From Thalassobaculaceae bacterium (GTDB lineage Bacteria > Pseudomonadota > Alphaproteobacteria > Thalassobaculales > Thalassobaculaceae): a stretch of 64,000 nucleotides of DNA. A model generated the notes under the pieces. That model did not search any database and had not been told where the DNA came from. It was given only the letters and a program-made list of their open reading frames with translations. The position numbers and the translations under genes are program-made. Positions 1-8,554 of the stretch are shown piece after piece. Each line of letters opens with the position of its first letter. Positions within the stretch are counted from its first letter, which is position 1. The stretch lies in the NCBI GenBank assembly GCA_029212785.1, contig JARGOG010000002.1, positions 36,634 to 100,633 of the forward strand, given 5' to 3'.

Positions 1-358
1 GTCCTTCGCGACGATCGGATTCCTGGCCAAATTGCTGGCCGAAGACATCGAAGATATCGACGAGAGTCAGGCTGAGGCGGTGCGGGCGACCGGAGCCGGA
101 TGGTGGCAGATCGTGAACTACGCGATCCAGCCGCAGGTGATGCCGCGACTCATCGGCCTCAGCCTCTACCGGCTCGACATCAATTTTCGGGAATCCGCGG
201 TGATCGGCATCGTCGGTGCCGGCGGCATTGGCGCGACGCTGAACACGGCGATGGACCGCTACGAGTATGATTCGGCCGCGGCGATCCTGATCGTGATCAT
301 TCTGATCGTCATGGCCGCGGAATATCTGTCGGGCTACGTGCGGAAGTGGGTGCAGTGA
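1..358 (+). CDS. phnE: Phosphonate ABC transporter permease PhnE, 3' part
   Basis: Partial gene: the frame is open from the window edge (first full codon at base 2) and only about the last 118 residues are present. The visible part has the ABC permease EAA loop (EDIDESQAEAVRATGAG), followed by the INFRESAVIGIVGAGGIG segment typical of PhnE-type permeases and a final membrane helix. PhnE forms the inner-membrane channel for phosphonate or phosphite uptake. It resembles the next gene closely, so the transporter appears to have two PhnE subunits, a common arrangement. Its stop codon (356-358) overlaps the ATG of the next gene by one base, which implies one operon; phnC and phnD would be expected upstream, outside the window. 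Confidence 0.85.
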   Translation, partial: SFATIGFLAKLLAEDIEDIDESQAEAVRATGAGWWQIVNYAIQPQVMPRLIGLSLYRLDINFRESAVIGIVGAGGIGATLNTAMDRYEYDSAAAILIVIILIVMAAEYLSGYVRKWVQ

Positions 359-1167
359 TGGTGACGGACACGTTGCGCCAGTCCTGGCGCCGCCGCTCGA
401 CCAAGCAGGAACTGACCCTCTGGCTCGGCTGGCTCCTGCTCGTGGCCCTGTTCGTCTTCTGCTGGCAGGTCATGACCCAGGGCACGATCTGGGCTTTTGT
501 CACGGATGCCCCGCGACAGGCGGCGGATATCGGATCCCGTATGTTCCCGCCACGCTGGGACTACGTCCCGAACCTGCTCGAGCCGCTGTGGGATACCTTG
601 AACATCGCCACGCTCGGCACGTTGCTCGCCCTGTTCATGGCGGTGCCGGTGGCCTTTCTTGCCGCCCGTAACACGACACCGAGTGTCCGTTTCGTGCGAC
701 CGATCGCTCTGCTGATCATCGTCTCGAGCCGGTCGATCAACTCGCTGATCTGGGCTCTGCTGCTGGTGGCGGTGATCGGACCCGGCGTGATGGCCGGCAT
801 CGTCGCCATCGCGTTCCGCTCCATCGGCTTCGTCGCCAAGCTGCTGTACGAGGCGATCGAGGAGATCGACGCCGTTCAGGTCGAGGCGGTATCGGCGACG
901 GGGGCCAGCAAGGCGCAGGTCATGGATTATGCGGTGGTGCCTCAGATCCTGCCGGCCTTCGCCGGGATCACCGTGTTCCGCTGGGACATCAACATCCGCG
1001 AGTCGACGGTGCTGGGTCTGGTCGGCGCCGGCGGGCTGGGGTTGCGCCTGCAGGAGTCGCTGAACGTTCTGGCTTGGCCGCAGGTCACCGTGATTTTTCT
1101 GCTGATTCTGATCACGGTCCTGGTCAGCGAATGGGTCTCCGCCAAGGTTCGCCATGCCATCATCTAG
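358..1167 (+). CDS. phnE: Phosphonate ABC transporter permease PhnE (second subunit)
   Basis: A 269-residue inner-membrane permease of the phosphonate/phosphite ABC importer. About six hydrophobic segments are visible, with the EAA loop near residues 165-185 (EAIEEIDAVQVEAVSATGAS) and the family segment DINIRESTVLGLVGAGGLG after it. I chose the ATG at 358, which shares its A with the upstream stop codon, over a GTG at 346 that lies inside the upstream gene. It pairs with the preceding PhnE. The following gene is a Na/Pi cotransporter, so this end of the window is devoted to phosphorus supply. The substrate (phosphonate, phosphite or phosphate ester) cannot be read from the permease. Confidence 0.88.
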   Translation: MVTDTLRQSWRRRSTKQELTLWLGWLLLVALFVFCWQVMTQGTIWAFVTDAPRQAADIGSRMFPPRWDYVPNLLEPLWDTLNIATLGTLLALFMAVPVAFLAARNTTPSVRFVRPIALLIIVSSRSINSLIWALLLVAVIGPGVMAGIVAIAFRSIGFVAKLLYEAIEEIDAVQVEAVSATGASKAQVMDYAVVPQILPAFAGITVFRWDINIRESTVLGLVGAGGLGLRLQESLNVLAWPQVTVIFLLILITVLVSEWVSAKVRHAII

Positions 1168-1210
1168 CGGCGCATCATGTCCGGTCCGGGCGTGACCACG
1201 GGAAACGCGA

Positions 1211-2851
1211 ATGCATCTGCTCATTGAAATCGCCGGTGGGGTGGCGCTTCTGCTGTGGGGCGTGCGCATGGTGCGCACCGGCGTCACCCGGGCCTTCGGA
1301 TCGGCGATCCGCCGCGGCATCGCGTCGGCGACCCGCAACCGCCTGACGTCGTTCCTGACGGGATTCACGGTCACCGGGTTCCTGCAGAGCAGCACCGCCA
1401 CGGCCCTGATCGTGGGCTCGTTCGGCGGGCGCAGGATGATCGCTCTGCCGGCCGGCCTGGCGATCATGCTCGGCGCCGATGTCGGCAGCACCGTCGTGGT
1501 CCAGGTGCTGGCCTTCGACGTGTCCTGGATCTCTCCGCTTCTGCTTTTTGTCGGTGTCGTGGCCTTCCTGTCATCCGACGATTCCCGGCGCCGGGCCCTG
1601 GCGCGGGTGCTGATCGGGCTCGGCCTGATGTTGCTGGCGATCAAGCTCGTGATGCTGGCCTCGGTACCGCTGCGGGAAGGGCCGACGCTGTCGATCCTGC
1701 TGGCGCCGATGATGAGCGAGCCGGTCCTGGCCATTCTGCTCGGCGCGGCCCTCGCCTGGATGGCGCATTCCAGCCTGACCGTGATCGTGCTCGTGATGAC
1801 CCTGGTGTCGTTGCATGTGGTCGAGGTGCAGCTCGCCATGGCGCTGGTTCTCGGCGCCAATATCGGCAGCTCGATCACGCCGGTGGCGATGAATTGGCGC
1901 GCCGATCCATCCGCGCGCCGCATCCCCGTCGGCAACCTTCTGATGCGAACGGCCGGTGCGGCGGCGGTGTACTGGATCGTGCCGTGGCTTGTCCCCTATC
2001 TGGCCGACTTCTCGGCGGATCCGGCGCATCTGATCGCGAATTTCCACACCGGCTTCAATTTGGCCGTGGCGATCGTGTTCCTGCCGCTCGTCGGGCCGGT
2101 CGCGGCGTTGGTGGTACGGATGCTGCCCGACAGTGCCGTGGTGGAGGATGAAAAGACACCCCGGCATCTGGAGGAATCCGCCCTCGACTCCCCTGGTGTT
2201 GCGCTGTCCGGAGCGGCGCGGGAAACATTGCGGATCGGGGATACGGTGGAGTCGATGCTCGAGCGCACCATGGAGGTGTTCAAGGGCGGCCGCATGGATC
2301 TGATCAAGGAGATCGAGCGGGACGACGATGTGGTCGACATCCTGCACGAGGCGGTGAAGCTCTACCTGACACGGTTGTCCCGCCAGGAACTCGATCCCAA
2401 GGAAAGCCGGCGGGTGGTCGAGATCCTCACCTTCACCACCAACCTCGAGCATATCGGCGACATCATCGACAAGAACCTGCTGGAGCTCGCAGCCAAGAAG
2501 ATCAAGGACGGGACCGTCTTCTCCGACGCCGGCATGTCCGAATTGCAGGCGATGCACGGCGAGGTCGTGGCAAACTTGAAGCTCGCGCTCAGTGTGTTCA
2601 TGAGCGGCGACGTCCTGCTGGCCCGGCGCCTGATGGAGCAGAAGGTGCATATCCGCGAACTGGAGCAGAAATTCGCCGAAGCCCATTATGCTCGGATCCG
2701 CGACGGAAAGCCGGAATCGCTCGGCAGCTCGTCGCTGCATCTCGACGTTCTTCGGGACTTGAAGCGGATCAACAGTCACATCACGTCGGTGGCGTACCCG
2801 ATCCTGGAATCGACAGGCCAGATCGCGGAAAGCCGGTTGCGCGACGTCTAG
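1211..2851 (+). CDS. Na/Pi cotransporter family protein with C-terminal PhoU domain
   Basis: A 546-residue protein of the NaPi-II (NptA/YjbB-like) family. The N-terminal membrane part carries the QSST signature (residues 59-62, in GFLQSSTATALIVGSF) and a second, degenerate repeat around ALAWMAHSSLTVIVLVMTL where His replaces Gln. From about residue 345 to the end is a helical PhoU-like domain (LRIGDTVESMLERTMEVFKG, TTNLEHIGDIIDKNLLEL). Such proteins move phosphate across the inner membrane with sodium, usually as exporters or low-affinity carriers, and the PhoU tail is thought to gate them. It lies 43 bases after phnE on the same strand and may be co-transcribed, matching a phosphorus-homeostasis role. 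Direction of transport is not shown by the sequence. Confidence 0.85.
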   Translation: MHLLIEIAGGVALLLWGVRMVRTGVTRAFGSAIRRGIASATRNRLTSFLTGFTVTGFLQSSTATALIVGSFGGRRMIALPAGLAIMLGADVGSTVVVQVLAFDVSWISPLLLFVGVVAFLSSDDSRRRALARVLIGLGLMLLAIKLVMLASVPLREGPTLSILLAPMMSEPVLAILLGAALAWMAHSSLTVIVLVMTLVSLHVVEVQLAMALVLGANIGSSITPVAMNWRADPSARRIPVGNLLMRTAGAAAVYWIVPWLVPYLADFSADPAHLIANFHTGFNLAVAIVFLPLVGPVAALVVRMLPDSAVVEDEKTPRHLEESALDSPGVALSGAARETLRIGDTVESMLERTMEVFKGGRMDLIKEIERDDDVVDILHEAVKLYLTRLSRQELDPKESRRVVEILTFTTNLEHIGDIIDKNLLELAAKKIKDGTVFSDAGMSELQAMHGEVVANLKLALSVFMSGDVLLARRLMEQKVHIRELEQKFAEAHYARIRDGKPESLGSSSLHLDVLRDLKRINSHITSVAYPILESTGQIAESRLRDV

Positions 2852-2911
2852 GTTCGACGCGGATCTGCCGCGGGCGTCAATTCACTGCCGAGATCTGAAG
2901 ACGGAGCCCTC

Positions 2912-3223
2912 ATGACCCACCCAATCGATCAGCTGTTCGAGTTGGTCCAGACCTCGAGCCGGGATACCGAAGTGGCCAACCGGACCGCGCAGCTGCTCCG
3001 CGACGGCAACCCGAAGATTGCCAAGAAGGTCGTCGAGGAGGCGGCGGAAGTCGCGCTCGATGCGGTGGTCTCCGACCGCGATGGCGTGATCCGGGAATCC
3101 GCCGATCTGCTTTATAATCTGACCGTCCTGTGGGTCTGGATGGGGATTACGCCGGCCGAGATCTGGCACGAGATGGACACCCGCGAACGTGAGCTGGGCC
3201 TGGCCGGCAAATGGCCGAAATAG
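2912..3223 (+). CDS. hisE: Phosphoribosyl-ATP pyrophosphatase HisE
   Basis: A 103-residue all-alpha NTP pyrophosphohydrolase (MazG-like fold), the usual length for stand-alone HisE. It catalyses the second step of histidine synthesis, phosphoribosyl-ATP to phosphoribosyl-AMP plus pyrophosphate, in the cytoplasm. The metal-binding motif is visible as KKVVEEAAEVALDAV followed by RESADLLYNLTVLW, which supplies the acidic cluster EE...E and the later E..D. In many alphaproteobacteria hisE closes a hisBHAF operon; here it stands without any other his gene within view, 60 bases after the Na/Pi cotransporter. Confidence 0.92.
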   Translation: MTHPIDQLFELVQTSSRDTEVANRTAQLLRDGNPKIAKKVVEEAAEVALDAVVSDRDGVIRESADLLYNLTVLWVWMGITPAEIWHEMDTRERELGLAGKWPK

Positions 3224-3240
3224 CCGCCGATCCGCGCGGT

Positions 3241-3254
3241 ACGGCCATGGCCGT
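3241..3254. repeat. 14-base perfect palindrome between convergent genes
   Basis: ACGGCCATGGCCGT is self-complementary and lies in the 96-base gap between the convergent hisE and TetR genes. It has no loop and no T-run, so it is a weak terminator candidate at best; it could equally be chance in GC-rich DNA. Confidence 0.25.
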
Positions 3255-3319
3255 CGACGACACGCGGGGCGAAGGGCTACGGTCCGTCTGATCGTTCCGG
3301 GAACCGCCGGATAACGAGA

Positions 3320-3916
3320 TCACCCGGTCGGTTCTTGGACGGGCCAGGCGCGCATCGCCAGCCGGGCCACGTCGCGGAGCTGTTCGCATGTGGCGCCACC
3401 GCTCGCCTGTACGGACATGCCGTGGGTGATGGTCGTCATGAACCGCGCCAGGGCCTCCGGGTCGGTATCGGCGGGCAAGCGACCGTCGCGGCGCTCGTCC
3501 TCGAAACGCTGGCGGATCCGCTCCTCGAAAGAGGCCCTGATCTTGGTCAGTTCATCGCGCACCCGTTCGCTCTCGTCGCGGCAGGTCAGGGCGCCCTGGA
3601 CCGCCATGCAGCCGATCGGATGGCTGGAATCGGTGAGGACCTCGGCGGCGTCGTGGAGCAGCTTCTCTACCATCCTGCGCGCGGTCGGTTCGGCCATGGC
3701 CTGGTTTATGTAGTCGTTCTTCAGCGCGACGTAACGGTCCAGCGCCTTCTGAAAGAGTTCTTCCTTGTTACCGAAGGTCGCATAGAGGCTCGGTCGGTTG
3801 ATCCCCATCGCCTCTGTCAGGCGCGAGATCGAGGTGCCTTCGTACCCGGTGCGCCAGAACACCTCCAGCGCGTGATCCAGGGCGGTGTCCTCGCAAAACG
3901 CCCGCGGCCGACTCAT
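3320..3916 (-). CDS. TetR/AcrR family repressor of the adjacent RND efflux operon
   Basis: A 198-residue transcription factor. Residues about 10-60 form the TetR helix-turn-helix (ALEVFWRTGYEGTSISRLTE, then GINRPSLYATFGNKEELFQKA); the rest is the ligand-binding and dimer domain with a TetR_C-type core containing two Cys (GCMAVQGALTCRDES). The ATG at 3914-3916 starts directly with the family pattern MSRPRAF; a longer frame to 3994 would run over the operator region. It is divergent from the periplasmic adaptor gene, and two copies of a palindrome lie in the shared 134-base gap, one 30 bases from this start and one 25 bases from the pump start. It therefore probably represses both itself and the pump until an inducer binds. 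Confidence 0.88.
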   Translation of the reverse strand: MSRPRAFCEDTALDHALEVFWRTGYEGTSISRLTEAMGINRPSLYATFGNKEELFQKALDRYVALKNDYINQAMAEPTARRMVEKLLHDAAEVLTDSSHPIGCMAVQGALTCRDESERVRDELTKIRASFEERIRQRFEDERRDGRLPADTDPEALARFMTTITHGMSVQASGGATCEQLRDVARLAMRAWPVQEPTG

Positions 3917-3946
3917 GGTTTGGATTCCTCCGTCGGAATTTTTTTT

Positions 3947-3960
3947 GTACCGATCGGTAC
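3947..3960. promoter_or_regulatory. TetR operator, copy 1
   Basis: GTACCGATCGGTAC is a perfect 14-base palindrome 30 bases upstream of the TetR start codon. Its 12-base core TACCGATCGGTA recurs exactly at 4014-4025. The location and duplication in a TetR-pump divergent promoter support it being the repressor binding site. Confidence 0.75.
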
Positions 3961-4013
3961 GTGGGAGCTTGAACCGCCAATGTCCACCCTCCATATGCGG
4001 CCGAACGGTTTCC

Positions 4014-4025
4014 TACCGATCGGTA
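4014..4025. promoter_or_regulatory. TetR operator, copy 2
   Basis: TACCGATCGGTA repeats the core of the palindrome at 3947-3960 and ends 25 bases before the ATG of the efflux adaptor gene, where a bound repressor would block its promoter or transcript start. Centre-to-centre distance between the two copies is about 66 bases, roughly six helical turns. Confidence 0.75.
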
Positions 4026-4050
4026 CAAAACCCCCTTATGGAGCGACCCG

Positions 4051-5301
4051 ATGGCCGGCACAGAACCCACTGTACTTCGACACAGAATCATATTGGGCGC
4101 GATTGCGGTAGCCGCAATCCTCGCCGTCGGGGTGTTTGCCCTCACACCAACGGAGTTGGGGCAGGCGGCGACCCAGCCCGATGCGGCGCCGGCCGTGCCG
4201 GCGAAGCCGTCTCCGCCGGCGGTTCCGGTCTCGGTCGCCACGGTCGTGCAGAAGGATCTGGTCGGTTGGAAGGATTTCTCCGGCCGGCTCGAGGCGGTCG
4301 AGCGCGTCGATGTCCGCTCCCGCGTGGCCGGGCAGGTACGCGCGGTGCATTTCCGCGAGGGCGGTCTGGTGAAGATGGGGGACCTGCTGGTCACCATCGA
4401 CCCGGAGCCCTATGCGGCCGAGGTTGCGCGGGCGGAGGCCGATCTCACCGCCGCCCGGGCCCGGCTGTCCTTCACCAAGAAGGAGCATGAGCGCGCCCAG
4501 CAGCTCGTGCAGTCCCGCACGCTGCCGGTCCGCGAAGGCGATACCCGAGCCAACGCCTATCGCGAAGCCCAGGCGCATTATCAGGCGGCCGAGGCGGCTC
4601 TGAGGGTGGCGCAGATCGACCTCGGCTACACCGAGATCCGCGCGCCGGTGTCGGGTCGGGTGGGCAAGATCCTGATCAATGTCGGTAATCTTGTGCCCGC
4701 CGGGGCCGGTGCGCCGGTGCTCACCACCCTGGTCTCGGTCGATCCGATCTATGCCAGCTTCGATGCCGACGAGCATGTGGTGCTGGAGGCGATCCGCGAC
4801 CTGAAGGCGACCTCCGCCGCGGGCGCCGGCGGCGCTCGCGACGTCACCCGCATTCCGGTCGAGATGGAGTCCCTCTTCACCGGCGAAGCGCCGGTCCGCG
4901 GCCATCTCCAGCTCATCGACAATACCGTCGATGCCGCCAGCGGCACGGTCCGGGTGCGCGCCCAGTTCGACAACCGGGACGGTTTGCTGATCCCGGGCCA
5001 GTTCGCCCGGCTGCGCATGGGCAAGGCGGTGACCGAACGCGCGCTTCTGATTACCGATCGGGCGGTCGGCATCGACCAGGGCAAGAAATTCGTCCTGGTG
5101 GTCGGCGCCGACAACACCGTGTCGTATCGCGAAGTGGTGCTCGGCGCGTCGGACGGTCGCCTGCGCGTCGTCACCAGCGGCCTGAACCCGGACGAGCGGA
5201 TCGTCGTCAACGGTCTGCAGCGGGTGCGGCCCGGCGCCCATGTGGCGCCGGAAATGGTCGAGATGGTCCCCGAACTGCCGCTCGAAACCGCATCGAACTG
5301 A
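4051..5301 (+). CDS. RND efflux periplasmic adaptor (membrane fusion protein)
   Basis: A 416-residue AcrA/MexE-type adaptor. An N-terminal hydrophobic segment (HRIILGAIAVAAILAVGVFAL) anchors or exports it; no lipobox is evident. The lipoyl halves are visible (VRSRVAGQVRAVHFREGGLV and the later YTEIRAPVSGRVGKILINVGN) on either side of a coiled-coil hairpin rich in Ala, Arg and Glu, followed by beta-barrel and membrane-proximal domains ending with NGLQRVRPGA. It would bridge the inner-membrane pump encoded next to an outer-membrane TolC-type channel that is not in this window. The start is the ATG at 4051, downstream of the TetR operator. Confidence 0.92.
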   Translation: MAGTEPTVLRHRIILGAIAVAAILAVGVFALTPTELGQAATQPDAAPAVPAKPSPPAVPVSVATVVQKDLVGWKDFSGRLEAVERVDVRSRVAGQVRAVHFREGGLVKMGDLLVTIDPEPYAAEVARAEADLTAARARLSFTKKEHERAQQLVQSRTLPVREGDTRANAYREAQAHYQAAEAALRVAQIDLGYTEIRAPVSGRVGKILINVGNLVPAGAGAPVLTTLVSVDPIYASFDADEHVVLEAIRDLKATSAAGAGGARDVTRIPVEMESLFTGEAPVRGHLQLIDNTVDAASGTVRVRAQFDNRDGLLIPGQFARLRMGKAVTERALLITDRAVGIDQGKKFVLVVGADNTVSYREVVLGASDGRLRVVTSGLNPDERIVVNGLQRVRPGAHVAPEMVEMVPELPLETASN

Positions 5302-5318
5302 CCGGCTTTCCCGCCGGT
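5301..5318 (+). promoter_or_regulatory. Small stem-loop between adaptor and pump genes
   Basis: ACCGGC, six-base loop TTTCCC, GCCGGT: a six-base-pair stem that begins on the last base of the adaptor stop codon and sits 42 bases before the pump ATG. There is no T-run, so it is more likely an mRNA-stabilising or weak attenuating hairpin than a terminator. Confidence 0.35.
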
Positions 5319-5359
5319 GATCCTTCATACCCATCGCACCCGAAAACCGGATCTGTGAC

Positions 5360-8300
5360 ATGAACGTCTCGAAATTCTTCATCGACCGTCCGGTTTTCGC
5401 CGGGGTTCTGTCGGTTCTCATAGTCGTTGCCGGCCTGCTGGCCCTGCGCACGCTGCCGATCTCCGAATATCCGGAGGTCGTCCCGCCCACCGTGGTGGTT
5501 ACCGCTCAGTATCCGGGCGCCAATCCGAAGGTGATCGCCGCCACCGTGGCCACGCCGATCGAGGAGGCGATCAACGGTGTGGAGGACATGCTCTATATGA
5601 GCAGTCAGGCCACCACCGACGGCCTGATGACCCTGACCGTCACCTTCAAGCTCGGTGCCGATCCGGACAAGGTGCAGCAACTCGTCCAGAACCGGGTGGC
5701 GCAGGCCGAACCGCGGCTGCCCGAGGAGGTGCGTCGGCTCGGCGTGACCACCGTGAAGAGCTCCCCCGACCTCACCATGGTCGTTCACCTGCTGTCGCCG
5801 AACGATCGCTACGACATGACCTATCTGCGCAACTATGCGGTCCTCAATGTGAAGGATCGGCTGGCGCGGATCGAGGGTGTGGGGCAGGTGCGTCTGTTCG
5901 GCTCCGGCGATTACGCCATGCGGATCTGGCTCGATCCGCAGCAGGTGGCGGAGCACCGCCTATCCGCCGGCGATGTGGTCGCCGCCATCCGCGCCCAGAA
6001 CATTCAGGCCGCGGCAGGCGTGATCGGCGCCTCGCCGGGGGCGGTCGGCATCGACCTGCAATTGCCGGTCAACGCCCAGGGGCGACTGGAGACCGAGGAG
6101 CAGTTCGGCGCCATCATCGTAAAGTCCGAGACCGACGGCGCGGTGACCCGTCTGCGCGACATCGCCCGCATCGAGCTCGGGGCATCGGAGTACGCGCTGC
6201 GCTCCCTGCTCGACAACAAGTCGGCGGTGGCCATCCCGATCTTCCAGGCTCCCGGATCGAACGCCATCCAGATCTCGGACAACGTCCGCGCCACCATGGC
6301 CGAGCTGAAGCAATACATGCCGGAAGGGGTGGATTTCGAGATCGTCTACGATCCGACCCAGTTCGTGCGCGCCTCCATCGAATCCGTTGTGCACACGCTG
6401 CTGGAGGCGGTCGGGCTCGTTGTCCTCGTGGTGATCCTGTTCCTGCAGACCTGGCGGGCGTCGATCATCCCGCTACTGGCGGTGCCGGTCTCGGTGATCG
6501 GTACCTTCGCCGCCATGCACCTGCTTGGCGTGTCGATCAACGCGCTGTCGCTGTTCGGTCTGGTGCTGGCGATCGGCATCGTGGTCGACGACGCCATCGT
6601 CGTGGTCGAGAACGTCGAACGGAACATAGAGGAAGGACTGGCGCCGAAGCAGGCGACCTATCAGGCGATGCGGGAGGTATCGGGACCGATCATCGCCATC
6701 GCCCTCGTGCTGGTGGCCGTCTTCGTGCCGCTCGCGTTCATCTCGGGTCTGACCGGTCAGTTCTACGAGCAGTTCGCGCTGACCATTGCGATCTCGACAG
6801 TGATCTCGGCGGTCAATTCCCTGACCCTGTCGCCCGCCCTGGCGGCGCTGCTGCTGAAGGGGCACGATGCGCCGAAGGATCGGCTGACGCGGGTCATCGA
6901 TTTTCTGCTCGGCTGGCTGTTCCGTGGCTTCAATGCGGTCTTCCGCCGAGGGTCCGACGCCTATGGCGGCGGGGTGGCGCGGGTGACGCGGCACAAGTCG
7001 GCGATGCTCGCCGTGTATGCGCTCCTGCTCGGCGGGACCTATGTCGTGTTCAATCAGGTCCCCGGCGGGTTTGTGCCGATGCAGGACAAGCAGTATCTGA
7101 TCGGCTTCGCCCAACTGCCGAATGGTGCCACTCTCGACCGGACCGACGCGGTGATCCGCGAGATGAGCCGGATCACCACGGACGATCCGGATGTGGAGCA
7201 CGCCGTGGCGTTCCCCGGCCTGTCGATCAGCGGTTTCACCAACAGCTCCAGCGCCGGCATCGTCTTCGCCACCCTCAAGCCGTTCGAGGATCGGGTAGGG
7301 GTGGCGCACAGCGCCGGCGCCATCGCCGGCCGCCTGAACGCCAAATACGGGGCGATCAAGGACGCCTTCGTGGTGATCTTCCCCCCGCCCCCGGTGCAGG
7401 GGCTCGGCACGACCGGCGGTTTCAAGCTGCAGATCGAGGATCGGGCCTCGCATGGGTACGAGGCGTTGGACGCCGCCGTGCAGTCCTTCCTGGCCGCGGC
7501 CCGGCAGGCGCCGGAACTGGCCAACCTGTTCACCAACTTCCAGGTCAACGTGCCGCAGCTCTACGCCGACCTGGACCGCACCAAGGCGCAGCAACTCGGC
7601 GTGTCGGTGACCGATGTGTTCGAAACGCTGCAGATCTATCTGGGCAGCCTGTATGTGAACGACTTCAACCGGTTCGGGCGAACCTATTCGGTGCGGGTCC
7701 AGGCCGATGCCGTCTTCCGATCGCAGCCGGAGGATATCGGTGCGCTGAAGATCCGTTCCAACTCCGGCGCGATGGTGCCTCTGTCCGCTCTGCTGAGGGT
7801 CGAGCCGTCGGCGGGGCCGGAGAGGGCGTTGCGGTACAACGGGTTCATCGCCGCCGACGTGAGTGGAGCGCCGGCGCCCGGCTTCTCCTCCGGTCAGGCG
7901 CAGGCCGCGGTCGAACGGGTCGCGGCGGAAGCCCTGCCGCCGGGCTTTTCCTTCGAATGGACCGATCTGACCTACCAGCAGATCCTGGCGGGCGACTCCT
8001 CGCTTCTCGTGTTCCCGCTGGCCCTGCTGCTGGTGTTCCTGGTGCTGGCGGCGCAGTACGAAAGCCTTAGCCTGCCGCTGGCGATCATCCTGATCGTGCC
8101 GATGAGCGTGCTGGCGGCCATGACCGGTGTGTGGTTGACCGGAGGAGACAACAACGTCTGGACCCAGATCGGCCAGAGCGTGCGGGGCGGGCTCTCGGCG
8201 AAGAATGCGATCCTGATCGTCGAGTTCGCCCGCGATCTGGAGTTCGGCGGACGCACGCCCGTCGCCGCCGCGATCGAGGCGAGCCGGTTGCGCCTGCGGC

Positions 8301-8554
8301 CGATCCTGATGACGTCGATGGCATTCATCATGGGCGTGGTGCCGCTGATTACCTCGACCGGGGCCGGGGCGGAGATGCGCTACGCCATGGGGCTGACCGT
8401 GTTCTCCGGCATGATCGGCGTCACCGCCTTCGGCATCTTCCTCACCCCGGTCTTCTATGTGGTCGTGCGTGCGCTGGCCGGGAACAGACCTCTGCGCCGT
8501 CCGGGAGATGAGGGGGATCGGATCGCGGGGGAAGAACGAACGCTGACACCCTGA
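5360..8554 (+). CDS. RND multidrug efflux pump, HAE1 family (AcrB/MexF-like)
   Basis: A 1064-residue inner-membrane proton-driven exporter, full family length. It starts with the family opening MNVSKFFIDRPVFAGVLS; the two periplasmic porter regions and the transmembrane bundles follow. TM4 carries the proton-relay aspartates in GIVVDDAIVVVENVERN, and TM10 has the NAILIVEFARDLE segment with its conserved Lys just before it (SAKNA). One oddity lies just upstream of that Lys: residues from 8174 to 8188 read QSVRG where relatives have hydrophobic residues. It forms a tripartite system with the adaptor 58 bases upstream, under probable TetR control. Substrates cannot be inferred. Confidence 0.93.
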   Translation: MNVSKFFIDRPVFAGVLSVLIVVAGLLALRTLPISEYPEVVPPTVVVTAQYPGANPKVIAATVATPIEEAINGVEDMLYMSSQATTDGLMTLTVTFKLGADPDKVQQLVQNRVAQAEPRLPEEVRRLGVTTVKSSPDLTMVVHLLSPNDRYDMTYLRNYAVLNVKDRLARIEGVGQVRLFGSGDYAMRIWLDPQQVAEHRLSAGDVVAAIRAQNIQAAAGVIGASPGAVGIDLQLPVNAQGRLETEEQFGAIIVKSETDGAVTRLRDIARIELGASEYALRSLLDNKSAVAIPIFQAPGSNAIQISDNVRATMAELKQYMPEGVDFEIVYDPTQFVRASIESVVHTLLEAVGLVVLVVILFLQTWRASIIPLLAVPVSVIGTFAAMHLLGVSINALSLFGLVLAIGIVVDDAIVVVENVERNIEEGLAPKQATYQAMREVSGPIIAIALVLVAVFVPLAFISGLTGQFYEQFALTIAISTVISAVNSLTLSPALAALLLKGHDAPKDRLTRVIDFLLGWLFRGFNAVFRRGSDAYGGGVARVTRHKSAMLAVYALLLGGTYVVFNQVPGGFVPMQDKQYLIGFAQLPNGATLDRTDAVIREMSRITTDDPDVEHAVAFPGLSISGFTNSSSAGIVFATLKPFEDRVGVAHSAGAIAGRLNAKYGAIKDAFVVIFPPPPVQGLGTTGGFKLQIEDRASHGYEALDAAVQSFLAAARQAPELANLFTNFQVNVPQLYADLDRTKAQQLGVSVTDVFETLQIYLGSLYVNDFNRFGRTYSVRVQADAVFRSQPEDIGALKIRSNSGAMVPLSALLRVEPSAGPERALRYNGFIAADVSGAPAPGFSSGQAQAAVERVAAEALPPGFSFEWTDLTYQQILAGDSSLLVFPLALLLVFLVLAAQYESLSLPLAIILIVPMSVLAAMTGVWLTGGDNNVWTQIGQSVRGGLSAKNAILIVEFARDLEFGGRTPVAAAIEASRLRLRPILMTSMAFIMGVVPLITSTGAGAEMRYAMGLTVFSGMIGVTAFGIFLTPVFYVVVRALAGNRPLRRPGDEGDRIAGEERTLTP

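Noticed and set aside
334..1935. A 533-codon minus-strand open frame opposite phnE and the Na/Pi gene
   Set aside because: It spans two real genes on the other strand and has no recognisable domain or start site.
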